Positions 1-5,608 of a DNA stretch of 5,638 bases are shown here, piece by piece. Source of the stretch: Boseongicola sp. (GTDB lineage: Bacteria; Pseudomonadota; Alphaproteobacteria; Rhodobacterales; Rhodobacteraceae); assembly GCA_013042895.1 (NCBI GenBank), contig JABDPD010000193.1, forward strand, positions 1-5,638, in the 5' to 3' direction. Made by a program: the position numbers and the translations under genes. The notes beneath the pieces were generated by a model. The model did not search any database. It was not told where the DNA came from and worked only from the letters and a program-made list of their open reading frames with translations. Within the stretch, counting starts at the first letter, position 1; the number at the start of each line of letters is the position of its first letter.

Positions 1-438
1 GCCGTTCACGACAAATGTGCCGTTCGGCGTCATCAAGGGCATGTCGCCCATGAACACGTCTTGCTCTTTGATGTCTTTGACCGACTTCGCGCCCGTATCT
101 TCATCAACATCAAACACGATGAGGCGCAGCGTCACTTTGAGTGGGGCGCTATAGGTCATGTCGCGTTGCTGACATTCCTCAACATCGTACTTCGGCTTTT
201 CCAGTTCGTATTTTACGAACTCGAGAACCGCGGTCTCGTTGAAATCCTTGATCGGGAAAACCGACTGGAACACACCCATGATGCCTTCGCCGTCCATTGG
301 CTCTGGCTGATCGCCACTGCCGAGGAAAAGGTCATAGGAGGATTTTTGAACCTCGATGAGGTTCGGCATCTCAAGAACTTCACGAATTTTACCGTAGTAC
401 TTGCGAAGACGTTTCTGGCCGAGATAGGTCGTTGCCAT
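1..438 (-). CDS. rpoB: RNA polymerase subunit beta, N-terminal part (runs off the left edge)
   Basis: This is the start of the beta subunit of DNA-dependent RNA polymerase, the large catalytic-core subunit. The 146 codons seen begin [20 protein letters not shown] and include [51 protein letters not shown] and [16 protein letters not shown]. These are hallmark segments of the alphaproteobacterial RpoB N-terminus (N-terminal and protrusion region). The full protein is normally about 1,380 residues, so roughly nine tenths lies outside the window. The start at 438 is supported by a GGAG ribosome binding site at 450-453 (minus strand), 11 nt upstream, and by agreement with the usual RpoB N-terminus. 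The gene is intact as far as seen. In most bacteria rplL lies directly upstream on the same strand. Here the next gene upstream is a divergent GntR regulator, so rpoB is probably expressed from its own leader in the 439-967 gap. Confidence 0.97.
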   Translation of the reverse strand, partial: MATTYLGQKRLRKYYGKIREVLEMPNLIEVQKSSYDLFLGSGDQPEPMDGEGIMGVFQSVFPIKDFNETAVLEFVKYELEKPKYDVEECQQRDMTYSAPLKVTLRLIVFDVDEDTGAKSVKDIKEQDVFMGDMPLMTPNGTFVVNG

Positions 439-456
439 AGGATATGGATCTCCGTT

Positions 457-522
457 TTAATCGGCGCTGACACGGTTTGGGCGTCCGCAGCAGTGCCAGA
501 TCGGGACAGTTTTCGTTTCCAT
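457..522 (-). CDS. Possible 21-residue leader peptide upstream of rpoB
   Basis: The minus strand has an ATG at 522-520 followed by 21 codons and TAA at 459-457. The peptide begins METKTVPIWHCCGRP and ends NRVSAD. It is preceded by a strong GGGAGG Shine-Dalgarno sequence (plus-strand 533-538) with a 10 nt spacer. The stop codon lies 18 nt before the rpoB ATG and just upstream of the rpoB GGAG site, so ribosomes finishing this ORF could re-initiate at rpoB or mask its ribosome binding site. A Trp-His-Cys-Cys run sits in the middle, which could be a stalling point, but no paired attenuator structure was established. I do not recognise the peptide. At this length a chance ORF is possible; the SD quality and position are the only arguments for it. 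Confidence 0.35.
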   Translation of the reverse strand: METKTVPIWHCCGRPNRVSAD

Positions 523-569
523 ACCAGAGAGACCTCCCAAAGATCCCTCGCCCGAAACGTCAACTGCCC

Positions 570-617
570 TATCAAAGCGCACCATTCTTGGAACGCTATG
601 ATAGAGCAATATCAAAG
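570..617 (-). repeat. Two exact 8 bp direct repeats 40 bp apart in the rpoB leader
   Basis: TATCAAAG occurs at 570-577 and 610-617, so the minus strand carries CTTTGATA twice, exactly 40 bp (about four helical turns) apart. A short palindrome CTATGATAG (596-604) lies between them. The embedded TTGATA resembles a -35 hexamer, but neither copy has a good -10 partner at 16-18 bp. They may be protein-binding sites in the rpoB leader or coincidence. Confidence 0.25.
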
Positions 618-699
618 ACTTATGTGGTTTGTGACTGCGCGATCACCGAATCAAATTTCTGCCTGAGCGCACGAAATAGCAATGACACGCCAAGCTTTC

Positions 700-717
700 A
701 ACCTCCCGAAGGGGGTT
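700..717 (-). promoter_or_regulatory. Hairpin with a C(TTCG)G loop in the rpoB leader
   Basis: On the minus strand the sequence AACCCCCTTCGGGAGGTT folds into a stem closed by C(UUCG)G, one of the most stable RNA tetraloops, with a single A-C mismatch in the stem. On the plus strand the same position would be a G-U pair with a CGAA loop. It is not followed by a T-run on the minus strand, so it is not a standard intrinsic terminator. It could be a processing site, an mRNA stabiliser or the remnant of a terminator. Confidence 0.45.
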
Positions 718-746
718 AAATGCACTTTCGAGCCAAGTTTTCTTAC

Positions 747-773
747 CGCAAATCCGCGCGTGTCGGATCTGCG
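747..773 (-). promoter_or_regulatory. 10 bp inverted repeat in the rpoB leader
   Basis: The arms 747-756 and 764-773 pair over 10 positions (CGCA/TGCG and ATCCG/CGGAT around one imperfect position) with a 7 nt loop. The imperfect position is a G-U pair when the minus strand is read as RNA but an A-C mismatch when the plus strand is read, which favours a minus-strand transcript, i.e. an rpoB leader. No T-run follows. Alternatively it could be a DNA operator, since the two arms are nearly symmetric. Confidence 0.45.
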
Positions 774-787
774 CTTACTATCACCCT

Positions 788-812
788 CTCCCGGATTGAG
801 CCCAAACGGGAG
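788..812. promoter_or_regulatory. 6 bp inverted repeat CTCCCG / CGGGAG
   Basis: CTCCCG (788-793) and CGGGAG (807-812) are perfectly complementary across a 13 nt loop. On the plus strand a short T-run (TTTT at 817-820) follows after four bases, so weak termination of plus-strand transcripts is conceivable. On the minus strand it would be the first of three hairpins ahead of rpoB. The stem is short and the loop long, so support is modest. Confidence 0.3.
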
Positions 813-931
813 CGGATTTTCAGTCTGCCCGGCAAATAATCACTTGGCAAGCCCGAGCCTAAAAGCCCGCGGCAGAGCGTGATGCGCGCGAACCACACCT
901 GTGCACGCACGCCGCCCGGCTCACTGACCTA

Positions 932-961
932 TTGACCAATCTCAAATTTTCTTTGTACACA
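932..961 (+). promoter_or_regulatory. Candidate sigma-70 promoter of the operon
   Basis: TTGACC (932-937) is a near-consensus -35 hexamer, lying inside the perfect inverted repeat ATTG-AC-CAAT (931-940). With an 18 bp spacer, TACACA (956-961) is a weak -10. Transcription would then begin near 968, the A of the regulator's ATG, implying a leaderless or almost leaderless message. The -10 is poor, so this is tentative. Confidence 0.35.
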
Positions 962-973
962 TTTTGTATGCAA
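953..973 (+). promoter_or_regulatory. Tandem operator-like sites at the start of the GntR gene
   Basis: Two related imperfect palindromes, TTGTACACAT (953-962) and TTGTATGCAA (964-973), lie 11 bp apart, about one helical turn. Both resemble the TTGTATACAA-type sites bound by several FadR-subfamily (FCD) GntR regulators. They overlap the candidate -10 and the ATG, a position suited to autorepression of the whole operon. The assignment to this regulator is inferred from location and general motif likeness. Confidence 0.4.
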
Positions 974-1687
974 AAAAATGATTCCGCCAAGAACAAGAAA
1001 TCACGCTGCGCCGAAGACCTTCGCAATCGTGTCCTGTCGCTGGACATAGCGCCCGGATCAGACCTCGACGAAACGACCCTTTCCGCGGAATACGGCATCT
1101 CGCGTACGCCACTGCGTGAAGTGCTTCACCGTCTTGCAGGCGACGGCTACGTCCGGCTGGAAGATAACCGCGGCGCGAAAGTCGTCTCAATGGATCTTTC
1201 CGTTATGCGCGTATTCTTCCAGACTGCCCCTCTCATCTATTGCTCGGTCGCAAGGCAGGCCGCAGAAAACAGAACGTCAGCCCAAATTGCTGAGCTCAAA
1301 CAAATCCAATCACGCTTTGTAGAAGCGAACCGCGACGGCCCTATCGAACGCATCGCGCTTCTGAACCACCGTTTTCACGAACAGATCGGAGAGATGGCCC
1401 ACAACCCATACCTCTTCGCCAGCCTCAAACGCATGTTGGTCGACCACACCCGGCTCAGCCAGACCTTCTTCGACCCGCAAACACCGGCGGACGAAAGACG
1501 CATCGCGCAATCCATCGAACAACACGATGCGATGATCTCGGCCATTGAAGCTCAGGAAACCGCGCTCGCAACCGATCTGACGCTACAACACTGGGATCTC
1601 TCTCGCGATCAGATCGAAAGATACGTCCGCCCCGACCCGCTCCCACTTGACGTCATTTCCATGAAAGACCGCAGCCATGCGATTTGA
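968..1687 (+). CDS. GntR-family transcriptional regulator, FadR/FCD subfamily
   Basis: This is a 239-residue DNA-binding regulator of the GntR family. Residues about 14-75 form the winged helix-turn-helix, with the typical LSAEYGISRTPLREVLHRLA recognition segment and the wing GYVRLEDNRGAKVV. Residues about 80-220 form an all-helical FCD ligand-binding domain. Its likely metal or ligand residues are N133/H137 (NHRFHEQIGE), H186 (QHDAMISAIEA) and H208. FCD domains usually sense organic or amino acids; the effector here is unknown. I chose the ATG at 968 over the in-frame TTG at 932 because 932 lies in the -35 candidate and adds 12 residues unlike the family. There is no Shine-Dalgarno before 968, so a leaderless start is possible. 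It is the first gene of its operon and overlaps the next gene by 11 nt, so it probably controls this operon and itself. Confidence 0.9.
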   Translation: MQKNDSAKNKKSRCAEDLRNRVLSLDIAPGSDLDETTLSAEYGISRTPLREVLHRLAGDGYVRLEDNRGAKVVSMDLSVMRVFFQTAPLIYCSVARQAAENRTSAQIAELKQIQSRFVEANRDGPIERIALLNHRFHEQIGEMAHNPYLFASLKRMLVDHTRLSQTFFDPQTPADERRIAQSIEQHDAMISAIEAQETALATDLTLQHWDLSRDQIERYVRPDPLPLDVISMKDRSHAI

Positions 1688-2585
1688 AGGCATCTACACT
1701 CCGATCGTCACGCCCTATCACGACGACTTCTCTCTGAACGAGGGGGCGCTGAGCCAAACTGTCGAACATCTGATCGCATCTGGCGTGCACGGCATCATCG
1801 TCGCAGGCTCCACCGGCGAATACTACGCGCAGACCGAGGCCGAGCGCATCGAGTTGATGACCCTCTGCGCCAGACTGATCAAAGGCCGCGTCCCCATGAC
1901 CGTTGGAACTGGGGCCATCCGCACCGAAGACAGCATCCGCTATGCCGAGGCTGCGAAAGCCGCAGGCGCCGATGCCCTTCTCGTGGCCACCCCGCCTTAC
2001 GCTTACCCGACAGGCCGGGAAATCGCGCTGCATGCGCTGGCCATCGACCGCGCCGCAAACCTGCCGATCATGCTCTATAACTACCCTGGCCGAATGTCCG
2101 TCAACATGGATGAAGAGACCCTCGACCGACTGGGACGTTCTCCAAATTTCTGCGCCATCAAGGAAAGCTCGGGCGACATCAATCGCGTGCATATGCTCGC
2201 ACGCGATTACCCTCATATCGGCCTCTCTTGCGGCATGGACGATCAGGCCTTGGAATTCTTCGCGTGGGGCGCGCGCTCGTGGGTTTGCGCCGGCTCAAAC
2301 TTCGCGCCCGAGGCCCATCTGGCCCTCTACAATGCCTGCGCCATAGAAGGCGACTTCACCAAAGGGCGTGCCATCATGTCCGCGATGCTCCCTTTGATGA
2401 GCGTGCTCGAACAAGGCGGCAAATTCGTCCAATGCATCAAATACGGCCTCACGTTGCGCGGCATCGACGCAGGCCCGCCCCGCAAGCCGCTGCAACCATT
2501 AAACAAGGACGATAAACGCCAGCTTGCCGAGGTCATCCGTACAATGAACACAACAATCTCAAGCATCACCGGAGAGGCAATATGA
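1677..2585 (+). CDS. DapA-superfamily (dihydrodipicolinate synthase/N-acetylneuraminate lyase) Schiff-base enzyme
   Basis: This 302-residue TIM-barrel protein belongs to the class I aldolase-like DapA family. All core residues are visible: GSTGE at 44-48, Tyr108 (PPY), Tyr134 in YNYPGR with Arg139, and the Schiff-base Lys162 in AIKESSGD. Numbering is offset by one from E. coli DapA (Y107, Y133, R138, K161). The enzyme is therefore likely active on a 2-keto acid or a cyclic imino acid, with Arg139 holding a carboxylate. True lysine biosynthesis is unlikely in this setting: it sits between a GntR regulator and an aldehyde dehydrogenase. A catabolic role is more likely, such as the pyrroline-4-hydroxy-2-carboxylate deaminase of hydroxyproline degradation or another keto-acid lyase or dehydratase. 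The start lies inside the end of the regulator gene (11 nt overlap) with only a weak Shine-Dalgarno, suggesting translational coupling. Family certain, substrate not. Confidence 0.92.
   Translation: MRFEGIYTPIVTPYHDDFSLNEGALSQTVEHLIASGVHGIIVAGSTGEYYAQTEAERIELMTLCARLIKGRVPMTVGTGAIRTEDSIRYAEAAKAAGADALLVATPPYAYPTGREIALHALAIDRAANLPIMLYNYPGRMSVNMDEETLDRLGRSPNFCAIKESSGDINRVHMLARDYPHIGLSCGMDDQALEFFAWGARSWVCAGSNFAPEAHLALYNACAIEGDFTKGRAIMSAMLPLMSVLEQGGKFVQCIKYGLTLRGIDAGPPRKPLQPLNKDDKRQLAEVIRTMNTTISSITGEAI
2571..2577 (+). promoter_or_regulatory. Ribosome binding site of the aldehyde dehydrogenase gene
   Basis: GGAGAGG lies 4 nt before the ATG at 2582, inside the last codons of the DapA-like gene. It supports that ATG, which overlaps the upstream stop as ATGA. 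Confidence 0.7.
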
Positions 2586-4060
2586 CCGATCTTCTGACAC
2601 GCGCCGAATATCAAGCGATTGCCCAAGACCTCGACTTGCCACGCACTGCTTTCATCGACGGAAAGTACCGTGCAGGCGCCGGCCCTGTCTTCGCGACCAC
2701 AAACCCCGCGACTGGCGAAAAACTGGCCGACATCTCGGGTTGCAACGTCGAAGACGTGGACTTCGCCGTCTCAAAGGCGCGCGAAGCTTTTGATCAGGGT
2801 CACTGGTCCAAACTCCACCCATCCAAGCGCAAAGATGTCCTGATTCGCCTCTGCAAGCTGATCACTCGCAACCGTCGTGAACTGGCCGTGATGGAAAGCA
2901 TCGACAGCGGCAAACCGATCCTCGATTGTGAGACAATCGACATCCCCGAAACCATCCACTGCATCAAATGGCACGCCGAAGCCATCGACAAAATCTACGA
3001 TCAAACAAGCCCAACCGGCGACGACGCGATCTCAATCATCGTGCGCGAACCCGTCGGCGTCGTCGGCGCCATCCTGCCTTGGAACTTTCCCTTGATGATG
3101 CTCGCATGGAAAATCGGCCCTGCCCTCGCCGCAGGCTGCTCTGTCATTGTGAAGCCCGCCGAGCAAACCTCACTCACGGCCCTGCGCGTCGCCGAACTCG
3201 CACATGAGGCAGGCGTCCCGCGTGGTGTCCTGCAAGTGCTCCCGGGAGACGGTCCGACTGTTGGTGAACCATTGGGACGCCACATGGACGTCGATATGGT
3301 CAGCTTCACCGGCTCCACCGAAACGGGTCGCCACTTCCTGCGATATGCAGCTGACAGCAACCTCAAGAAAGTCGTGCTTGAATGCGGCGGCAAGAACCCT
3401 GCCGTTGTCTTTGACAATGCTGAAAACCTCGACCACGTCGCCGAACAGGTGGTTAACGCCGCCTTTTGGAACGCAGGCCAAAACTGCTCTGCAGCCTCTC
3501 GCCTGATCGTCCACAAAGACGTCAAAACTCCACTTCTCGAGCGCATCGCGGCTCGCCTGCGTGACTGGAAAACCGGCGACCCGCTCGATCCCGGAAATCA
3601 CATTGGGGCGCTCATCGACGCCAACCACTGTGCCAAGGTGCGCAGATTTCTCGACAAGAATGACGCAGGCGACGGCCCTTTCGTGACCCCAACGATATAC
3701 CACGTTAACAAAGACGATCCCCGCGCTAAGGACGAAATCTTCGGACCCGTACTTTCGGTTATCGAGGTCGCCACCAATGACGAAGCCATCGAGATCGCGA
3801 ACCAAACAGACTACGGCCTTGCCGCCTCTGTCTTCACCGCTAACACCCGACAAGCCATCCGAGCTGCCCGCGATATTCGCGCAGGCACCGTCACGGTCAA
3901 TTGCTACGGTGAAGGCGACATCGCGACGCCCTTCGGGGGCTTCAAACAATCCGGTTTCGGCGGTCGCGACAACGGCATTCACGCTCATGACCAATTCACG
4001 GAACTGAAAACCATCTGGATAGACCTCACCGATCCCTCCGAAGGAGACAATGTCGGATGA
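2582..4060 (+). CDS. NAD(P)+-dependent aldehyde dehydrogenase, PuuC-like
   Basis: This 492-residue cytosolic enzyme of the aldehyde dehydrogenase superfamily oxidises an aldehyde to its acid. The family motifs are complete: PWNFP with the oxyanion Asn168, KPAEQT with the cofactor Lys191, FTGSTETGR at 242-250, general base Glu267 in LECGGKNP, nucleophile Cys302 in GQNCSAASR, EIFGPV with Glu385, and PFGGFKQSGFGGRDNG near the C-terminus. Overall it most resembles the gamma-glutamyl-gamma-aminobutyraldehyde dehydrogenase (PuuC) type common in Rhodobacterales. Around residues 353-373 it looks about 11 residues shorter than E. coli PuuC, lacking the usual small-glycine segment before the PT-I motif; the deletion is in frame. 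Its ATG overlaps the DapA-like stop, so it probably oxidises the aldehyde made by that enzyme, for example a semialdehyde. The exact substrate is inferred only from context. Confidence 0.94.
   Translation: MTDLLTRAEYQAIAQDLDLPRTAFIDGKYRAGAGPVFATTNPATGEKLADISGCNVEDVDFAVSKAREAFDQGHWSKLHPSKRKDVLIRLCKLITRNRRELAVMESIDSGKPILDCETIDIPETIHCIKWHAEAIDKIYDQTSPTGDDAISIIVREPVGVVGAILPWNFPLMMLAWKIGPALAAGCSVIVKPAEQTSLTALRVAELAHEAGVPRGVLQVLPGDGPTVGEPLGRHMDVDMVSFTGSTETGRHFLRYAADSNLKKVVLECGGKNPAVVFDNAENLDHVAEQVVNAAFWNAGQNCSAASRLIVHKDVKTPLLERIAARLRDWKTGDPLDPGNHIGALIDANHCAKVRRFLDKNDAGDGPFVTPTIYHVNKDDPRAKDEIFGPVLSVIEVATNDEAIEIANQTDYGLAASVFTANTRQAIRAARDIRAGTVTVNCYGEGDIATPFGGFKQSGFGGRDNGIHAHDQFTELKTIWIDLTDPSEGDNVG
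4041..4046 (+). promoter_or_regulatory. Ribosome binding site of the MttB-family gene
   Basis: AAGGAG lies 10 nt before the ATG at 4057. A nearer out-of-frame ATG at 4050 opens only a short reading frame, so 4057, which overlaps the upstream stop as ATGA, is preferred. Confidence 0.6.
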
Positions 4061-5607
4061 GCGTCAATGCCGTAGGAACCACCCGCCGAGGCCGCGGAGC
4101 GCGAAAAGCTCAGCGCCAAAAGCGCGATATCACAATGCTCCCTGCTCTGAAGCGCGGGATCCCCTTGATGGAGCCTATGGAGCAATCTCGCGTTGAGCAG
4201 ATTGACGCGGCTTCAATGGACATCCTAGAAGACGTCGGCGTCGTATTTCGCGATCCTATTGCGCTGGAAGACTGGAAAGAAGCCGGTGCGGACGTGCGCG
4301 GCGAGACCGTTCACCTTGATCGAGGGCTGGTCCGACAGCTGATCAAGTCTATCCCCTCGACCTTCACTTACCACGCCCGCAATCCCGCCAATAACCTCCG
4401 CTTCGGCGATGATTACTCGATATTCGTTCCTATGACCGGAGCGCCGTACCTGCGTGATCTCGATGACGTGCGACGCAATCCCACAATGGAAGACCTCTCG
4501 AATTTCCACAAACTCAGCCACATGCTCCCCGCGATGCACTCCTCGGCGCACCATATTGTCGAACCCTACGACCACCCGATCAGCCAGCGCCACCTGCGCA
4601 TCACCTATTCGTCGATGAAATACTCGGACAAAACCTTCATGGGCATGACCACCAGCCCAAAGAACGCCGAAGACGTGCTCGAAATGTGCGCCATCCTCTT
4701 CGGCAAGGACTTCATGATGTCCCACCCCGTCGTGACGGGTAACTGCAACGGCAATTCGCCTCTTGTCTGGGACGAAACCATGCTTGGTGCGATGCGGGCG
4801 TTTGCACGCTACAACCAACCGGTCCTCTGCTCACCCTTCGTCCTTGGCGGTGCGAACACCCCCGCGGGCGTAGCCCCCACAGTCGCCCAACTGAATGCCG
4901 AAGCCTTGAGTGCGCTCGCCTACACTCAAGTCGTCCAGAAAGGCACGCCTGCGATCTACGGCCACTACCTTGCCACCGTCTCGATGAAGTCCGGAGCCCC
5001 GATGGCAGGCACTCCCGAGATCAGCTTGATGAACATTATGATCGGGCAAATGGCGCGCTTTTATGACGTCCCGTGGCGCACATCGAACACCCTTGGAGGC
5101 GCGAAAACCTTCGACGCTCAGGCGGGCTATGAAAGCGCCAGCACTATGATGGCGGTCCTCATGTCCGGTGCAAACTACATTTGGCATTCCGCAGGTTGGA
5201 ACGAGGCAGGGATGCACTGCTCGATGGCGAAGTTCGTCGTCGACGCCGAGCAATGCGCCATGGGATACCGAATGGCACAAGGCATCAACTGGGACGGCTT
5301 TGATCACGCCATCCAGGCCGTACGCGATGTCGGACCTGGCGGCCACTATCTCGGTCACCCCCACACGCTTGAGAACTTCCAGCAAGCCTTCTTCATGCCA
5401 GAGATGTTCGACAACAACTCCATCGAACAATGGCAAGCGGACGGCTCAGTCGAGATCAACGAGCGCGCCCTCCAACGCGTCCGCGCCCTTCTGGACGAAT
5501 ACGAAGAGCCCAAACTCGACACCGCGAAGAACGACGAACTCCTTGACTATATCGCGCGACGCGAGCGGGAAATCCCCGCCGCCGACGCCCTCAATCAGGA
5601 ACTCTGA
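4057..5607 (+). CDS. MttB-family (trimethylamine methyltransferase superfamily) protein without pyrrolysine
   Basis: This 516-residue protein belongs to the MttB/COG5598 superfamily, TIM-barrel methyltransferases that pass a methyl group from a methylated amine to a corrinoid protein. Recognisable family segments are the N-terminal helix DAASMDILEDVGVVFRDP (about 50-67), GNCNGNSPLVWDETMLGAMR (228-247), GHYLATVSMKSGAPMAGTPE (302-321), NTLGGAKTFDAQAGYESA (344-361) and the C-terminal VGPGGHYLGHPHTLENF (425-441). Archaeal MttB reads an internal amber codon as pyrrolysine; this frame has no internal stop, so it belongs to the non-pyrrolysine branch, whose studied members (MtgB, MtpB, MtcB) demethylate glycine betaine, proline betaine or carnitine. 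The first 23 residues are rich in Arg and Lys and lie outside the barrel. It overlaps the aldehyde dehydrogenase by 4 nt and is followed within 1 nt by another gene. A quaternary-amine substrate is likely; which one is unknown. No corrinoid protein is seen in the window. Confidence 0.9.
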   Translation: MSVNAVGTTRRGRGARKAQRQKRDITMLPALKRGIPLMEPMEQSRVEQIDAASMDILEDVGVVFRDPIALEDWKEAGADVRGETVHLDRGLVRQLIKSIPSTFTYHARNPANNLRFGDDYSIFVPMTGAPYLRDLDDVRRNPTMEDLSNFHKLSHMLPAMHSSAHHIVEPYDHPISQRHLRITYSSMKYSDKTFMGMTTSPKNAEDVLEMCAILFGKDFMMSHPVVTGNCNGNSPLVWDETMLGAMRAFARYNQPVLCSPFVLGGANTPAGVAPTVAQLNAEALSALAYTQVVQKGTPAIYGHYLATVSMKSGAPMAGTPEISLMNIMIGQMARFYDVPWRTSNTLGGAKTFDAQAGYESASTMMAVLMSGANYIWHSAGWNEAGMHCSMAKFVVDAEQCAMGYRMAQGINWDGFDHAIQAVRDVGPGGHYLGHPHTLENFQQAFFMPEMFDNNSIEQWQADGSVEINERALQRVRALLDEYEEPKLDTAKNDELLDYIARREREIPAADALNQEL

Positions 5608-5608
5608 A

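Larger units (their letters stand above)
439..967. other. Intergenic region between rpoB and the divergent operon
   Basis: This 529 bp gap contains no convincing full-size gene. Neither the C-terminus of ribosomal protein L7/L12 (rplL), which usually precedes rpoB, nor a tRNA could be recognised on either strand. On the minus strand it has the look of a long structured rpoB leader: inverted repeats at 700-717, 747-773 and 788-812, and a 21-codon ORF with its own Shine-Dalgarno sequence at 457-522. The right end (about 931-973) carries the promoter and operator candidates of the plus-strand operon. I found no convincing sigma-70 hexamer pair for rpoB and no hairpin followed by a strong T-run, so there is no clear intrinsic terminator. 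Confidence 0.7.

Noticed and set aside
213..575. Minus-strand frame of 120 codons overlapping the start of rpoB
   Set aside because: It reads the rpoB 5' end in the wrong frame, and its translation has no family-like features.
61..666. Plus-strand open frame of 201 codons at the left end
   Set aside because: Most of it is antisense to rpoB, whose protein sequence is unmistakable. The translation resembles no family, and its tail runs through the leader region.
682..882. Plus-strand frame of 66 codons in the intergenic region
   Set aside because: It has no Shine-Dalgarno, runs through all three inverted repeats, and its Pro/Ser-rich translation matches nothing I recognise.
932..967. Upstream TTG start for the GntR gene
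   Set aside because: It lies in the likely -35 hexamer, has no ribosome binding site, and adds 12 residues not expected of the family.
1677..2585. Biosynthetic dapA for lysine
   Set aside because: The active-site residues are compatible, but the gene lies in a regulated catabolic-type operon and its sequence around YNYPGR looks like the broader catabolic DapA family.
3170..3994. Minus-strand frame of 274 codons inside the aldehyde dehydrogenase gene
   Set aside because: It is antisense to a complete, motif-perfect aldehyde dehydrogenase; a long antisense frame is common in GC-rich codon-biased genes.
4225..5436. Two minus-strand frames of about 200 codons opposite the MttB-family gene
   Set aside because: They are antisense shadows of a well-recognised protein, without ribosome binding sites or family-like sequence.
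4057..5607. A pyrrolysine-type MttB
   Set aside because: There is no in-frame amber codon inside the gene, so pyrrolysine use is excluded.
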